Source: Hymenobacter sublimis
GTDB lineage: Bacteria; Bacteroidota; Bacteroidia; Cytophagales; Hymenobacteraceae
Direction of reading: 5' to 3'
DNA: 64,000 bases
Assembly: GCF_023101345.1 (NCBI RefSeq)
Contig: NZ_CP095848.1
Location: 433,501-497,500, forward strand
Below, in pieces: positions 1 to 8,940 of this stretch. The translations under genes and the position numbers were made by a program. The notes under the pieces are model-generated. The model saw only the letters and a program-made list of their open reading frames with translations, made no database searches and was not told the DNA's origin. Within the stretch, counting starts at the first letter, position 1, and each line of letters opens with the position of its first letter.

Positions 1-1617
1 GCGTTGAGCCTGCTGGGCGCCTGCCAGTCTGCCACCACTACAAGCGTCAGCACGCCCACAGCTACTACCGCCGAAACCGTGGCGGAGGCGGAAACCCCAG
101 CTATTTCCATTACCAACCCGGTGCTACCCGGCGACTTTCCCGACCCGTCCATCGCCAAAGTAGGCGACACGTACTGGGCCACGGCTACGTCCTCGAACTG
201 GGGGCCAGTCTTTCCCCTGCTCAAATCCACGAATCTGACTGACTGGGAGCTGGCCGGCCACGTATTCCCGAACGAGCTACCTGCCTGGGCCGATTACTAC
301 TTCTGGGCCCCGGAAATCAGCCAGGAAGGCGACAAAACCTACATCTACTACACGGCCCACAAAAAGGGCGGCAACCTGGCCGTGGGCATTGCAGTAGCCG
401 ACAGCCCCGCCGGTCCGTACCGCGACCTGGGGCCGCTGGTGGGTCAGCCTCACGGCTCCATCGATGGGTTTCCGATGCGTGATGAAAAGGGCGAGCTGTA
501 CCTAATCTGGAAAGAAGATGGTAACAGCGTGAACGAGCCTACCCCCATCTGGGCCCAGCGCCTGAACGAGGAGCATACGGCTCTAATCGGCGAGAAAAAA
601 GAGTTGTTCCGCAACACGGCCCCTTGGGAAGGCAACCTGGTGGAGGGCGTGAGCATGGTCAAGCGCAACGACTACTTCTACGCCTTTTATGCCGGCAACG
701 GCTGCTGCGGGCATAATTGCACCTACGGCATTGGGGTAGCCCGCTCCAAAAGCCTGCTGGGTCCCTGGGAAAAGTATGAGAAGAACCCCATTCTGACCAA
801 GGGCGAGAAGTGGACCTGCCCCGGCCACGGCACCGTGTTCAACCGCGGCAACCGCTGGTACATGCTGCACCACGCCTACGACACCCGCAGTTTCGAGTTT
901 GTGGGCCGGCAGGGCGTTATCAGCGAGTTTGCCTGGACGGCCGGCGGCTGGCCCGAGTTCCGGGGGGGTAGCTCGATGCCCGCCACCAAAGCTCCCGTGG
1001 CCACGGCCCGTACTTTCCGCGACGAGTTCAACCAAACTACCCTGCTACCTTCCTGGCAGTGGCCAGTGGAGGAGCGGCCCACCGTGGCCGTGCGTAGCGG
1101 CCGGCTAGAGCTAACGGCCCGGCCCCAGCACAGCGGCGCGGTGCTCGGCCAGCACACCACTTCCGCCGACTACAGCGCCACGACTACCCTGCTGAACCCC
1201 GCCAAACTGCCTGCGGGCACCGTAGCGGGCATTGCCGCCCACGGCGACCCGGAAAACACGTTGGCCCTCACGGCCGGCGGCGGCAAGCTCCAGCTCTGGC
1301 AACTCGAGAAAGGCAAGCAGAAGAATATTGGCGAAGTAAAGCTGCCAGCCGCCACAGCCCTGACCTTGCGCCTGCAGGCGCAGAACAGCACGCAGTTCCG
1401 CTTTGATTGGAGCGCCGATGGAGGGAAAACCTGGCAGAGCCTGCCGGGTGGCAGTGGCCCCATCAGCGGTGCTTACCTGCCACCCTGGGACCGGGGCGTG
1501 CGGGTAGGGGTGCTAGCTAAAGGGCCCGCTACGGCTACCGTGGCTTTTGAAGATTTTAGCCTGGAAAACCAGCTGCTCTCTGCCCAGGCCGGGGGCAATG
1601 CGCCAGCGGGCAAATAG
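1..1617 (+). CDS. GH43-family glycoside hydrolase lipoprotein (5' partial)
   Basis: Family 43 glycoside hydrolase (arabinofuranosidase/xylosidase type), probably acting on plant-type side chains at the cell surface. The reading frame is open to the first base, so the N-terminus lies outside the window. The first visible residues end in a lipobox (LLGAC), so it is a lipoprotein. The five-bladed propeller carries the expected acids: the DFPDPS motif with the catalytic base Asp at nt 142-144, GSIDG with the modulating Asp at nt 463-465, and VEGVS with the acid Glu at nt 643-645. A C-terminal beta-sandwich of the GH43 C2/concanavalin type follows from about nt 1010. The next gene is an aldose epimerase in the same direction, consistent with one sugar-use unit. 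Exact substrate cannot be read from the sequence. Confidence 0.9.
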   Translation, partial: ALSLLGACQSATTTSVSTPTATTAETVAEAETPAISITNPVLPGDFPDPSIAKVGDTYWATATSSNWGPVFPLLKSTNLTDWELAGHVFPNELPAWADYYFWAPEISQEGDKTYIYYTAHKKGGNLAVGIAVADSPAGPYRDLGPLVGQPHGSIDGFPMRDEKGELYLIWKEDGNSVNEPTPIWAQRLNEEHTALIGEKKELFRNTAPWEGNLVEGVSMVKRNDYFYAFYAGNGCCGHNCTYGIGVARSKSLLGPWEKYEKNPILTKGEKWTCPGHGTVFNRGNRWYMLHHAYDTRSFEFVGRQGVISEFAWTAGGWPEFRGGSSMPATKAPVATARTFRDEFNQTTLLPSWQWPVEERPTVAVRSGRLELTARPQHSGAVLGQHTTSADYSATTTLLNPAKLPAGTVAGIAAHGDPENTLALTAGGGKLQLWQLEKGKQKNIGEVKLPAATALTLRLQAQNSTQFRFDWSADGGKTWQSLPGGSGPISGAYLPPWDRGVRVGVLAKGPATATVAFEDFSLENQLLSAQAGGNAPAGK

Positions 1618-1689
1618 CCCGACGTAAACCGTGTGCCTCTCTGCCTGCCAACATCCCTCTCTGTTACCTCCCGTTATTTTTTGCGTTTT

Positions 1690-2904
1690 ATGATGGATTT
1701 CCCCCGGAACGGTGCCCTAGCCGGTTTGCTGCTACTAGCGGCTTGCAATCAGCCCTCTGCTTCTGAACAGGCCGCCGGTAGTGCCCGTACCACTGCCATC
1801 CCCGATTCAACCCAAGCTGCCACCACCACCGCTATGCCCACCTCCACCTCATTCGGTACCACCCAGGACGGCACCGAAGTACAGCTCTACACGCTCACGA
1901 ACGCCCACGGCCTGAAATCCACCATCACGAACTACGGCGGCACGCTCACCAGCCTGCTCACGCCCGACAAAAATGGCCAGCTCGGCGACGTAGTGCTGGG
2001 CTTTGACAACCTGGAAGGCTACACCAGTGAGTCCTACCTCAAAGAAGGTCCTTACTTCGGAGCCCTGATTGGGCGCTACGGCAACCGCATTGCCAAGGGC
2101 AAGTTCACCCTCGATGGCAAAGAGTACACCCTGGCTAAGAACAACGGCGCAAACACCCTGCACGGGGGTAAAAAGGGTTTTGATAAGGTAATATGGCAGG
2201 CTCAACCCGGCACCTCCGCCGACGGACAGACGCTGACGCTCACCTACCTGAGCAAAGACGGTGAGGAAGGCTACCCCGGCAACCTCACCGTGAAGGTGGT
2301 GTACACGCTCACCAACGACGACGCGCTGCGCCTCGACTATACTGCCACCTCTGACAAGGCTACCCCACTAAACCTCACCAACCATAGCTATTTCAACCTC
2401 AACCACGGCCAAGCCAAAAACGCCCTCGACCACGTGCTGACCTTGAATGCCGACCGCTTCACGGTGGTTGATGCTACCCTGATTCCGACCGGGGAACTGC
2501 GGCCGGTGCAGGGCACGCCCATGGATTTCCGCCAGCCCCACGCCATTGGGGAGCGAATTGCCCAGGTGCCCGGCAAGGCGCCCGGCGGCTACGACCACAA
2601 CTGGGTGCTGGCCGATAAGCTGCGTACCAAGCCAGAAGTAGCGGCCACCGTGTACGAACCCGTTTCGGGCCGCACCATGGAGGTGCTCACCGACCAGCCC
2701 GGCGTGCAGTTTTACTCCGGTAACTTCCTTAAAGGCAACCTGAAGGGTAAAGGCAACACCGCCTACGTGAAGAACTACGGCTTCTGCCTGGAAACCCAGC
2801 ACTTCCCTGACTCACCCAACCAGCCCAAGTTCCCCAGCACCATCCTCCAGCCCGGCCAGACCTTCCACTCCACTACGGAATACCGGTTTGGAGTGCGCAA
2901 ATAG
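1690..2904 (+). CDS. galM: Aldose 1-epimerase (galactose mutarotase), lipoprotein
   Basis: Interconverts alpha and beta anomers of aldoses. I start at the ATG at 1690 because it gives a compact lipoprotein signal (LLLLAAC lipobox); an in-frame GTG at 1633 would put extra residues in front of the signal. Family hallmarks are all present: NYGGTL, IGRYGNRIAKG, NTLHGG, NHSYFNLN with the catalytic His, GYDHNWVL with the binding Asp, and LETQHFPDSPN with the catalytic Glu. It lies 72 bp after a GH43 enzyme. Lipid anchoring suggests it works outside the cytoplasm on sugars released by that enzyme, which is an inference from context. A T-rich stretch ending in TTTTTTG lies just upstream of the start and could be a degenerate promoter box. 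Confidence 0.93.
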   Translation: MMDFPRNGALAGLLLLAACNQPSASEQAAGSARTTAIPDSTQAATTTAMPTSTSFGTTQDGTEVQLYTLTNAHGLKSTITNYGGTLTSLLTPDKNGQLGDVVLGFDNLEGYTSESYLKEGPYFGALIGRYGNRIAKGKFTLDGKEYTLAKNNGANTLHGGKKGFDKVIWQAQPGTSADGQTLTLTYLSKDGEEGYPGNLTVKVVYTLTNDDALRLDYTATSDKATPLNLTNHSYFNLNHGQAKNALDHVLTLNADRFTVVDATLIPTGELRPVQGTPMDFRQPHAIGERIAQVPGKAPGGYDHNWVLADKLRTKPEVAATVYEPVSGRTMEVLTDQPGVQFYSGNFLKGNLKGKGNTAYVKNYGFCLETQHFPDSPNQPKFPSTILQPGQTFHSTTEYRFGVRK

Positions 2905-3241
2905 GCGCCTAGCTTCTCTTCGACAGTGGCTATACTGCACCCGAGCGAAATACAAGGACTTCAAGTGGGCAAGCACTAATTGCGGCCTGGTGGGTTGAAC
3001 GCTGGTCGTGAAGCTGCGCCTCGGTACAGAAATCCTTGCCCCGTAATACGCCTTCTACTGCCCGTGAGCTTTAGTTCACGAGCGGTAGAAGGCGTTCTTA
3101 TCGTCTATACGCCAAGTAAAGGACTGTCAAACAGAAGGTTGCTGGCAAATAAAATTGTGACGCCCCCAACTGGGCAGTATGGCAAGGCGTATAGTAGCGC
3201 ATGGGCGCTGCGTTGGCGCCGTTTGTTAACCTGCCTTTCCC
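2905..3241. other. Intergenic region with inverted repeats, no gene seen
   Basis: No convincing gene. It holds a strong imperfect hairpin (3048-3095) and a second, looser inverted pair: CTATACGCC at 3105-3113 and GGCGTATAG at 3186-3194. The open frames here have no signal sequence or recognisable motif. Confidence 0.5.
3048..3095. repeat. 48-nt intergenic hairpin
   Basis: ACGCCTTCTACTG pairs with CGGTAGAAGGCGT (one G-T pair), enclosing a second stem CGTGA/TCACG. There is no T-tract directly after it, so it is not a classical intrinsic terminator, although it could protect or end the epimerase transcript. Confidence 0.6.
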
Positions 3242-3619
3242 ATGAAAACGAAATTCCTGCTAGCCGCTGCTTTCCTACTAGGTTCTGTTACGGTTGCTAC
3301 TGCCCAAATCAGCCCCGATGCCCCTCAACGTAGTGGCAGCGTTAACCAAACTACCCTGCCGCCAACTAATCCGGCCAGTGCCAATAACCCCGGCACCATT
3401 TCCCAGAGCACACCCACGCGGGCAAACCCGCCCCAACAGCGAGTAATAGGGACTATCGATGAGCGGCCACTACCCGCCCAGACCACCACTACCATCAAGC
3501 AGAACATGCGCCAGACAACCCCGGCCTCGCGCGCTACTCCCGAAAATAAACGCCGAGCCACGCCCCAATCTACGCAGCCCCGCCGTTCCGCTACCCCTGC
3601 TAACACAACCCGGCCCTAG
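3242..3619 (+). CDS. Small secreted Pro/Thr/Arg-rich hypothetical protein
   Basis: A 125-residue protein with a clear Sec signal peptide ([15 protein letters not shown]..., cleavage near VATAQ). The mature part is low complexity, rich in Thr, Pro, Gln, Ala and Asn, becoming Arg-rich at the C-terminus (RRATP, PRRSATP). It is probably disordered and exported to the periplasm or surface. I recognise no domain. It is followed by a strong terminator and stands alone between the epimerase and a convergent minus-strand gene. Confidence 0.7.
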   Translation: MKTKFLLAAAFLLGSVTVATAQISPDAPQRSGSVNQTTLPPTNPASANNPGTISQSTPTRANPPQQRVIGTIDERPLPAQTTTTIKQNMRQTTPASRATPENKRRATPQSTQPRRSATPANTTRP

Positions 3620-3632
3620 GCCTACTGTTATC

Positions 3633-3676
3633 AAAAAAAAGCCCGCTCAGCAATGCTAAGCGGGCTTCCTTTTTTG
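3633..3676. terminator. Bidirectional intrinsic terminator
   Basis: Stem AAGCCCGCT (3639-3647) pairs with AGCGGGCTT (3659-3667), with an inner AGC/GCT extension. An A-run lies before it and TTTTTT after it, so it works for both convergent genes (stop codons at 3619 and 3690). Confidence 0.9.
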
Positions 3677-3689
3677 ATAGAAATGAAAT

Positions 3690-4040
3690 CTAGGATTGGT
3701 CTTCGAGCTGTCCTCCGGCTTTCAGGAGTTGATCGGAGAGGGCAGTAAGGCCACTTCGGATTTCGGCAGAAGCCGTGCGAGCCACCTCGGCGGTTTGGGA
3801 GCCCAGCATGCTGAGCGAGCGGCCAATGGCCGCGCCATCCAGCCCGGCAGTTTTTTCGCTGCTCAACAAGGATTGCAGGTTACCAATTTCGCGGGCAATG
3901 TTCTGCAGGGTGGGGTCGCCGCTTTGCAGAAAGTGTTGCTGCCAGGTTTCGGTGGTGTCCATGGCAGTGCTCAGGGGCAGACCGGTAATGCCGTTGCTCA
4001 GAGATTGGGTGGTGGTGTTTAGGAGGTCAGTAAGGGCCAT
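3690..4040 (-). CDS. Hypothetical protein (116 aa, helical)
   Basis: A small soluble protein with no signal peptide or Cys residues, rich in Leu, Ser, Ala and Gln, and predicted to be mostly helical (for example FLQSGDPTLQNIAREIGNLQ). No family recognised. It begins 24 bp after uvsE in the same direction, so it may be the last gene of a uvsE transcript that ends at the bidirectional terminator at 3633-3676. Confidence 0.7.
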   Translation of the reverse strand: MALTDLLNTTTQSLSNGITGLPLSTAMDTTETWQQHFLQSGDPTLQNIAREIGNLQSLLSSEKTAGLDGAAIGRSLSMLGSQTAEVARTASAEIRSGLTALSDQLLKAGGQLEDQS

Positions 4041-4064
4041 AAAGCGGAAAGAATAAGATGCTGA

Positions 4065-4973
4065 TTATGCGGTTTGAGCGGCCACAATACGGCCCAGGTC
4101 GCGCAGAATGCCACAGGCACGGCCGGCGCTGGCCTCTTTGTCTTTGATTTCAAGCATGATGTCCACGTCTAGGTCGCCGAGCTCGGTTATGAAGCCTTGG
4201 AACAGGTCTTCCTCCAGGGAGGTAGTGTGCTTGCCCCGCCGTTCGCCCAGGGCCTGGGAGCTGTAGTCCATCATCATCACGCCGTCGCGGGTAGGGAGCC
4301 AGGTGGCAGCGGCCAGGCGTAGGGCTTCCGCCATGGGCTCGCCGTGGTTCAGGCACTCGTGGTGGAAGTTGTCAAAGAGAATGGGAATTCCTACCTCCCG
4401 ATGAACCCGCAAACAATCTTGGAGACTGAAGAGCCGGTCGTCGTTTTCGATGACAAGGCGGGCTCGCACGGCTTCGGGCAGAACACGATACGTAGCAATG
4501 AAGCGGGAAATTGCCAGCTCCCGGTCGCCGTACAAGCCGCCCACATGGATTTGTAGCTTATGCGTGCTGTCTAGCCCCATCAAGTCCAGCATGGAGCCCT
4601 GATACACCAGTTCCTGCACGCTGCGCTCTACAATGCCCGCGTCGGGCGAGTTTAGCACCACAAACTGGTCGGGGTGGAAGGAAACCCGCATGCCGTTGGC
4701 CTTGATGTAGTCGCCTACACTGCGGAATTCCGCCGCAAAGCGCGTCTGCCAGGGAAAGGTGTTAACGGGGTGGGAACCGAACGGGACAATGCCCGAGCCA
4801 ATCCGGAAAAACAGCAGGTGTTGAGCCACATTCCACACCAGAATGCGCTGTAAACACGCCAAATTGTTGCCTGCGGCCAGTTCTACCCGCTCATCGGAGT
4901 AAGAAGCCAGCCGGAAAGTGCTGGTCGAAGTACAGTCTAACGACTCGTTAACGCAAGGATAGCCTATTCTCAT
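4065..4973 (-). CDS. uvsE: UV damage endonuclease UvsE/UvdE
   Basis: A TIM-barrel endonuclease that nicks DNA 5' to UV photoproducts and starts the alternative excision repair route. The 302-residue length fits the family. Recognisable blocks are the N-terminal RIGYPC, SFHPDQFVVLNSP with metal-binding His, LQIHVGG, RLVIENDD with metal-binding Glu, ILFDNFHH and LEIKDKE near the C-terminus. No residue loss is seen. It lies upstream of a short hypothetical gene and 152 bp downstream of a carboxypeptidase-regulatory-domain gene in the same direction. Confidence 0.95.
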   Translation of the reverse strand: MRIGYPCVNESLDCTSTSTFRLASYSDERVELAAGNNLACLQRILVWNVAQHLLFFRIGSGIVPFGSHPVNTFPWQTRFAAEFRSVGDYIKANGMRVSFHPDQFVVLNSPDAGIVERSVQELVYQGSMLDLMGLDSTHKLQIHVGGLYGDRELAISRFIATYRVLPEAVRARLVIENDDRLFSLQDCLRVHREVGIPILFDNFHHECLNHGEPMAEALRLAAATWLPTRDGVMMMDYSSQALGERRGKHTTSLEEDLFQGFITELGDLDVDIMLEIKDKEASAGRACGILRDLGRIVAAQTA

Positions 4974-5125
4974 AGACTAGCTTACGTGAGAAGTTGGAAA
5001 ATGGTGATTGAGTTATGAATGACAGGCGTTTGGTGTGTTCATCAAGCATTGTTTGTTACACACTTAATTGCTCGTCCTGTTGCCACTCACTGAATTGCTA
5101 CCTCACTGAGTCACTGGGCTTCCGC

Positions 5126-5797
5126 TTATTCATAACCGCGGTTGTCCTTGAAGTTAGCGTTGTAGCGGCGGCGGGCTTGGCGAGCTTGCTCCGCCGCTTT
5201 GGCAGCGGCTTCCTCAGCCTGAATTTCCTCCATCTTCCGGCGCTCCTTGCCGGCCCGCGAAAACTGCTCATAAATAAGGCTGACGGGGCTAGCCAGGGTA
5301 GGCGTGGGGGCTTTGGGCGCCGTCGAGTCGACGGCAAACAGGGGTTTAGGTGCCGGGGGGCGCTTTACGTAGCTTTTTGGGGCGGTGCTGGGTCGCTTGA
5401 TATTGCGCAGGGCCTTGTTGATGGTGGCCCGGTCGGGGCGGCCTTCCGTCACGCGCACTTCGCCCAGCATCACGGTGTCCTGCTGGAGCTTGATGTGCAC
5501 AATCAGCTGCGACAGGCCCGAGCCGCCCAAGGGTAGGCGCTGAGCCTTGAAGCCCACGGCCCGAAAAACCAGCGTATCGGTGCTGGCCGCCGTGATGTTG
5601 AAGTCGCCCTCCTGGTTGGCCACTACCCCCAGCCGGGTGCGCTGTACTACCACCGAAGCGCCCGGAATAACTTTGCGGGTGCTGGCGTCGGAAATGCTGC
5701 CCGTTACGCGTACCTGGGCTGTGGCGGCCCCCGCAGCCAAGAGAACACCGATGAGCAACAGCCAGAAAACCGGCAAAAAACCGAAGCGACGAATCAT
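5126..5797 (-). CDS. Secreted carboxypeptidase-regulatory-like (CNA-B type) domain protein
   Basis: 223 residues with a Sec signal peptide ending near AGAATAQ. Residues about 30-110 form a carboxypeptidase-D regulatory-like beta-sandwich (VTGSISDASTRKVIPGASV, GVVANQEGDFNI, LVFRAVGFK), the domain found at the N-terminus of TonB-dependent receptors and in other exported Bacteroidota proteins. The rest is a Pro- and Lys-rich segment and a charged Glu/Ala/Arg-rich helix (MEEIQAEEAAAKAAEQARQ). There is no barrel, so this is a stand-alone copy. Function unknown. Confidence 0.8.
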   Translation of the reverse strand: MIRRFGFLPVFWLLLIGVLLAAGAATAQVRVTGSISDASTRKVIPGASVVVQRTRLGVVANQEGDFNITAASTDTLVFRAVGFKAQRLPLGGSGLSQLIVHIKLQQDTVMLGEVRVTEGRPDRATINKALRNIKRPSTAPKSYVKRPPAPKPLFAVDSTAPKAPTPTLASPVSLIYEQFSRAGKERRKMEEIQAEEAAAKAAEQARQARRRYNANFKDNRGYE

Positions 5798-5888
5798 TAC
5801 AGGGTAAACTAACGCAGCAGCGGCGTGGAAAGCCAGCAGAACCTACCGGCAACGGGTTATTATCGACGGAACAACACCAAACAGAGAC

Positions 5889-5922
5889 AAAAAAAGTCCG
5901 CACCGTTGCAGGTGCGGACTTT
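5889..5922 (-). terminator. Intrinsic terminator for the 5950-6615 gene
   Basis: Perfect stem AAAGTCCGCACC (5893-5904) / GGTGCGGACTTT (5911-5922) with loop GTTGCA. The A-run on the plus strand gives a U-tract in the minus-strand transcript. Confidence 0.9.
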
Positions 5923-5949
5923 CCAATAACTAGGTAGTAAGCAGTTCGA

Positions 5950-6615
5950 CTACTCCACCTTGATCTTTTCGCCGTCTACGGGCTTGGCTTTCATGGTCGC
6001 GTCATCGGCGTCAATCTTGGCCTTGTTGCCTTGGCTGTCCTTGATTTTGATGTCGCCATCACGCTTTACCTTCACTTTGCCATCCGTGCCAACCGAGCCG
6101 CTACCCGACTCCATGCTCGTAGAGTTGGAGGTGCTCATGTCCGAAGAGCTCATGTCGGAGGTAGCCATGTTGGTGTCGTCTTCCATGTAGCGGTCATCCA
6201 TGTACTCCACACGGCTCGACTCGTAGGCCGAATATTGGGTTGGGTCGGTCAGGACGGTTTTCATCTCCATGTCGGAGTTGTTATACACGTCGCGCATGGC
6301 CGCCGACATACCCGCGGTATCGGTAGCGTACTTGCTTTGCAACTCAGCAATGCGCTGGCCGCGAGTCAGGTACACCGTCCGGATTTTGGTGCGGGTGGCG
6401 TCATCGAACTTCATTTTAGCGGCCATGTCAGCGGCAATCCGGTCGGCGCGGCGCTGAATTGCTTCCTCCGAGTAGGCCGTAGCCATGGATGGAGTCGTGG
6501 TGCTAGAAGTTGTGGTGGTCGTGTCAGTGGCCGTGGTGTCAGCCGTTTTATTTTCCGAGCACGAAGCGAACGAGAAGGCCGCGGCGGCCGAAAGCAGAAG
6601 CAGGGACTTTTTCAT
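5950..6615 (-). CDS. Hypothetical Thr/Ser/Asp-rich lipoprotein
   Basis: 221 residues with a lipoprotein signal (FSFASC lipobox). After the Cys there is a Thr-rich linker, then a helical region (about residues 50-140) with regularly spaced charged residues, including YSEEAIQRRADRIAADMAAK and a stretch about RIAELQSKYATDTAG. Next comes a Met/Ser/Thr repeat-like tract (MATSDMSSSDMSTS) and a Lys/Asp-rich end (KVKVKRDGDIKIKD). The helical part resembles Spy/LTXXQ-type periplasmic proteins in character, but I see no decisive motif. It has its own terminator and is transcribed alone. Confidence 0.7.
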   Translation of the reverse strand: MKKSLLLLSAAAAFSFASCSENKTADTTATDTTTTTSSTTTPSMATAYSEEAIQRRADRIAADMAAKMKFDDATRTKIRTVYLTRGQRIAELQSKYATDTAGMSAAMRDVYNNSDMEMKTVLTDPTQYSAYESSRVEYMDDRYMEDDTNMATSDMSSSDMSTSNSTSMESGSGSVGTDGKVKVKRDGDIKIKDSQGNKAKIDADDATMKAKPVDGEKIKVE

Positions 6616-6723
6616 TAGAGAGAGGAGTTCAGTGAGAGAAAAATGGATGGGAGAGAGGGGAGTTGGAGAATTCTAATGGCACCTATACGGCGCTGCTACT
6701 GTAGCGGTTACCAGTCGGCAAAC

Positions 6724-6755
6724 AAAAAGCCACCGCGAGTTTTCACGGTGGCTTT
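6724..6755 (-). terminator. Intrinsic terminator for the metallophosphoesterase gene
   Basis: Stem AAAGCCACCG (6726-6735) / CGGTGGCTTT (6746-6755) with an A-run on the plus strand, so it serves the minus-strand gene ending at 6780. Confidence 0.88.
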
Positions 6756-6779
6756 CAGGTAGGTAGCAAGTGCCCGTTG

Positions 6780-8027
6780 CTAGGCCCGGCGCAGCTCAAA
6801 AACGGTGATTTCCGGTAGGAAGCCCACCCGGCCGTGGTAGCCGATAAAGCCCAGGCCAGCATTTACGTAGAGGTACTGGCGGCCCCGCTGGTAGAGGCCC
6901 GCCCACTGCTTGTAGGCGTATTGCACGGGGCTCCACTTCAGGAAGGGCAGGTTTACGCCGAACTGCATGCCGTGGGTGTGGCCTGAGAGCGTCAGGTCGA
7001 TGTCCTCGTAGGCGTGTACTTGCTCATCCCAGTGTGAGGGGTCGTGGGAAAGTAGGATTTTAAACGGCACGGTAGGGTCGGCGGCGGCGTGGGCCTTATT
7101 GAGCTGCCCGTACTGGGCGAAGCCGCGGGCCCCCCAGTTCTGTACCCCCAGAATGGCAATTTTCTCGCCGTTGCGCTCCACGGTGCGGGCCTCATCCAGG
7201 AGCAGTTCCCAGCCAATTTTAGCGTGGTTGGCCTTGATGCGGGCCAGGTTGGCCGCTTTAGCTTGCGCCCCGCCTTGCTCTTCCCAATTCACGTAGTCGG
7301 CGTAGTCGTGGTTGCCTAGCACCGAGTAGATGGGCAGGCTGGACCGGATGCCGGCCAGCGTGTCGATGTGCTCCTCTACCTCGTGCGCGAAGTTGTTCAC
7401 TAGGTCGCCGGTCATAAACACCAAGTCAGCCTGCTGCTGGTTGATCAGGGCCACGGCCCGTTGCAGGGGTTCCTTGCTTTGGAAAGAGCCGGTGTGCAGG
7501 TCAGAAATCTGGAGCACTTTGAAGCCGTCAAACGAGGCAGGCAGGTTGGGGAAGCGCAAGGTCACGCGCTTCACGGTGTAGTCGGTGCCGCCCTTCACCA
7601 TACCCCAAATCAGGGCCACAAAGGGTACGGCGCCTGCCACCAGCGCCAACTTGCTCAGAAACTCACTGCGCGAAATAGCCGTGCCCTCCGTGCTGCCGGC
7701 CGGCCGGGAAATGGCCCGCGCGGCCCACCGGCCCACACGCACCACGTCTTCTAGCAGCAGCGGAATGATAATGACGATTTTGGCCGCTACCATGGCCAGC
7801 AGCAGGCCACCAAAGTAGGACTTAAAGGAAGCGTGCTCCCGGCGGTTGCTCATGGCCCAGATGCCCAAGCCCCAGATCAGGGCGGTCAGGACCCAGTACA
7901 CGGCGTGGGTAGTGCGGCGGGCCGCAGGGGAAGCGTGCTGCACCATGGTGCGCACGGCCTGAAAGCCGTACCACTCCCCGGCAATTACCAGGGCAAAGAA
8001 GATAAAGGGAAGAACGGATCTTGACAT
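6780..8027 (-). CDS. Membrane-anchored metallophosphoesterase (YkuE-like)
   Basis: A 415-residue calcineurin-like phosphoesterase. The first 150 residues contain four hydrophobic segments, and the catalytic domain follows from about residue 170. Metal and catalytic motifs are complete: SDLHTG, MTGDLVN, LGNHDYADY, LLSHDPSHWD and LSGHTHGMQFG. Homologues of this layout are often annotated as UDP-2,3-diacylglucosamine- or phospholipid-acting hydrolases, but substrate cannot be assigned here. It is monocistronic with its own terminator and divergent from radC. Confidence 0.9.
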   Translation of the reverse strand: MSRSVLPFIFFALVIAGEWYGFQAVRTMVQHASPAARRTTHAVYWVLTALIWGLGIWAMSNRREHASFKSYFGGLLLAMVAAKIVIIIPLLLEDVVRVGRWAARAISRPAGSTEGTAISRSEFLSKLALVAGAVPFVALIWGMVKGGTDYTVKRVTLRFPNLPASFDGFKVLQISDLHTGSFQSKEPLQRAVALINQQQADLVFMTGDLVNNFAHEVEEHIDTLAGIRSSLPIYSVLGNHDYADYVNWEEQGGAQAKAANLARIKANHAKIGWELLLDEARTVERNGEKIAILGVQNWGARGFAQYGQLNKAHAAADPTVPFKILLSHDPSHWDEQVHAYEDIDLTLSGHTHGMQFGVNLPFLKWSPVQYAYKQWAGLYQRGRQYLYVNAGLGFIGYHGRVGFLPEITVFELRRA

Positions 8028-8140
8028 AGTAGAAGGGCTACCCCGCGCGGGACAGGTTGGTTCGGACGCCGCGGCTGCACTAACAGACGCGGATGCGGGG
8101 TTTTTGCTTTAAATTCCGGGCGTTACAACAACGGTGCCCT

Positions 8141-8893
8141 ATGCAAGAGTTTGACAATCTGACTGAAAATCTATCCAATCTGCCTACCCCCGTCCGCTAC
8201 GAAACTCCAACGGCCTTCGGCATCAAGAGTTGGGCCGAAGAAGACCGACCCCGCGAAAAACTGCTGCAAAAGGGCCGGGCTGCCCTCTCTGACGCCGAGC
8301 TGCTGGCCATTCTACTTGGTTCCGGCACCACCAAGCTTTCCGCCGTGGATGTAGCCAAGCTAGTGCTCAATGCCGCCAGCAACGACCTGAACGCCCTGGC
8401 CCGCTTCTCGGTAAAGGAGCTAATGCGCCAAAAAGGCATCGGCGAGGCCAAAGCCATTACCATTGTGGCGGCTCTGGAGCTGGGGCGGCGCCGCAAAGAG
8501 GCCGACGTGCCCGCCCGGCCTACCATCACCAACTCCCACGATATTTACCGCGTAGTGCGGCCCTACCTCCAGGATTTGCCCCACGAAGAGTTCTGGGTGG
8601 TACTCCTGAACCGGGCCAACGTGGTCATGCGCACCGTGGCCGTCAGTCGGGGCGGCGTGGCCGGCACCGTGGCTGATCCGAAGCTGATTTTCAAGGAAGC
8701 ACTGGAGCAGCTGGCCTCATCCATCATTCTAGTGCACAACCACCCCAGCGGCAACCGCAGCCCCTCCGCCGCCGATGTTGCCCTGACCCGCAAGCTCAAG
8801 GAGGCCGGCCACTTTCTGGATTTACCCATCCTCGACCACCTCATTTACACCGATGCGGGCTACTACAGCTTCGCCGACGAAGGCACGCTGTAG
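8141..8893 (+). CDS. radC: RadC family protein (JAB/MPN domain)
   Basis: A UPF0758 family protein with an N-terminal helix-hairpin-helix part (IKSWAEEDRPREKLL, ELLAILLGSGT, LMRQKGIGEAKAITI) and a C-terminal JAB1/MPN metalloprotease-like domain with the intact metal site VHNHPSGNRSPSAADV. I choose ATG 8141 (250 aa) over 8093 because family members start shortly before the SWAEEDRP block. RadC is traditionally called a DNA repair protein, but its activity is not established. It stands alone, divergent from the phosphoesterase. Confidence 0.93.
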   Translation: MQEFDNLTENLSNLPTPVRYETPTAFGIKSWAEEDRPREKLLQKGRAALSDAELLAILLGSGTTKLSAVDVAKLVLNAASNDLNALARFSVKELMRQKGIGEAKAITIVAALELGRRRKEADVPARPTITNSHDIYRVVRPYLQDLPHEEFWVVLLNRANVVMRTVAVSRGGVAGTVADPKLIFKEALEQLASSIILVHNHPSGNRSPSAADVALTRKLKEAGHFLDLPILDHLIYTDAGYYSFADEGTL

Positions 8894-8928
8894 TAGCCCA
8901 CGGACTCTGGCCGCTGGCGCGGCCGGCG

Positions 8929-8936
8929 TATCTTTG
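8929..8936 (+). promoter_or_regulatory. Bacteroidota -7 promoter box (TATCTTTG)
   Basis: Exact match to TAnnTTTG. Only 4 nt separate it from the ATG at 8941, so transcription would start at about the start codon and the mRNA would be leaderless or nearly so. Confidence 0.6.
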
Positions 8937-8940
8937 CCGT

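Noticed and set aside
4974-5125. Possible inverted repeat between the carboxypeptidase-regulatory gene and uvsE
   Set aside because: Both ends are low complexity (GTGA/TCAC-rich), but I could not align convincing complementary arms.
5015-5536. 173-codon plus-strand frame
   Set aside because: Mostly antisense to the carboxypeptidase-regulatory-domain gene and lacking domain features.
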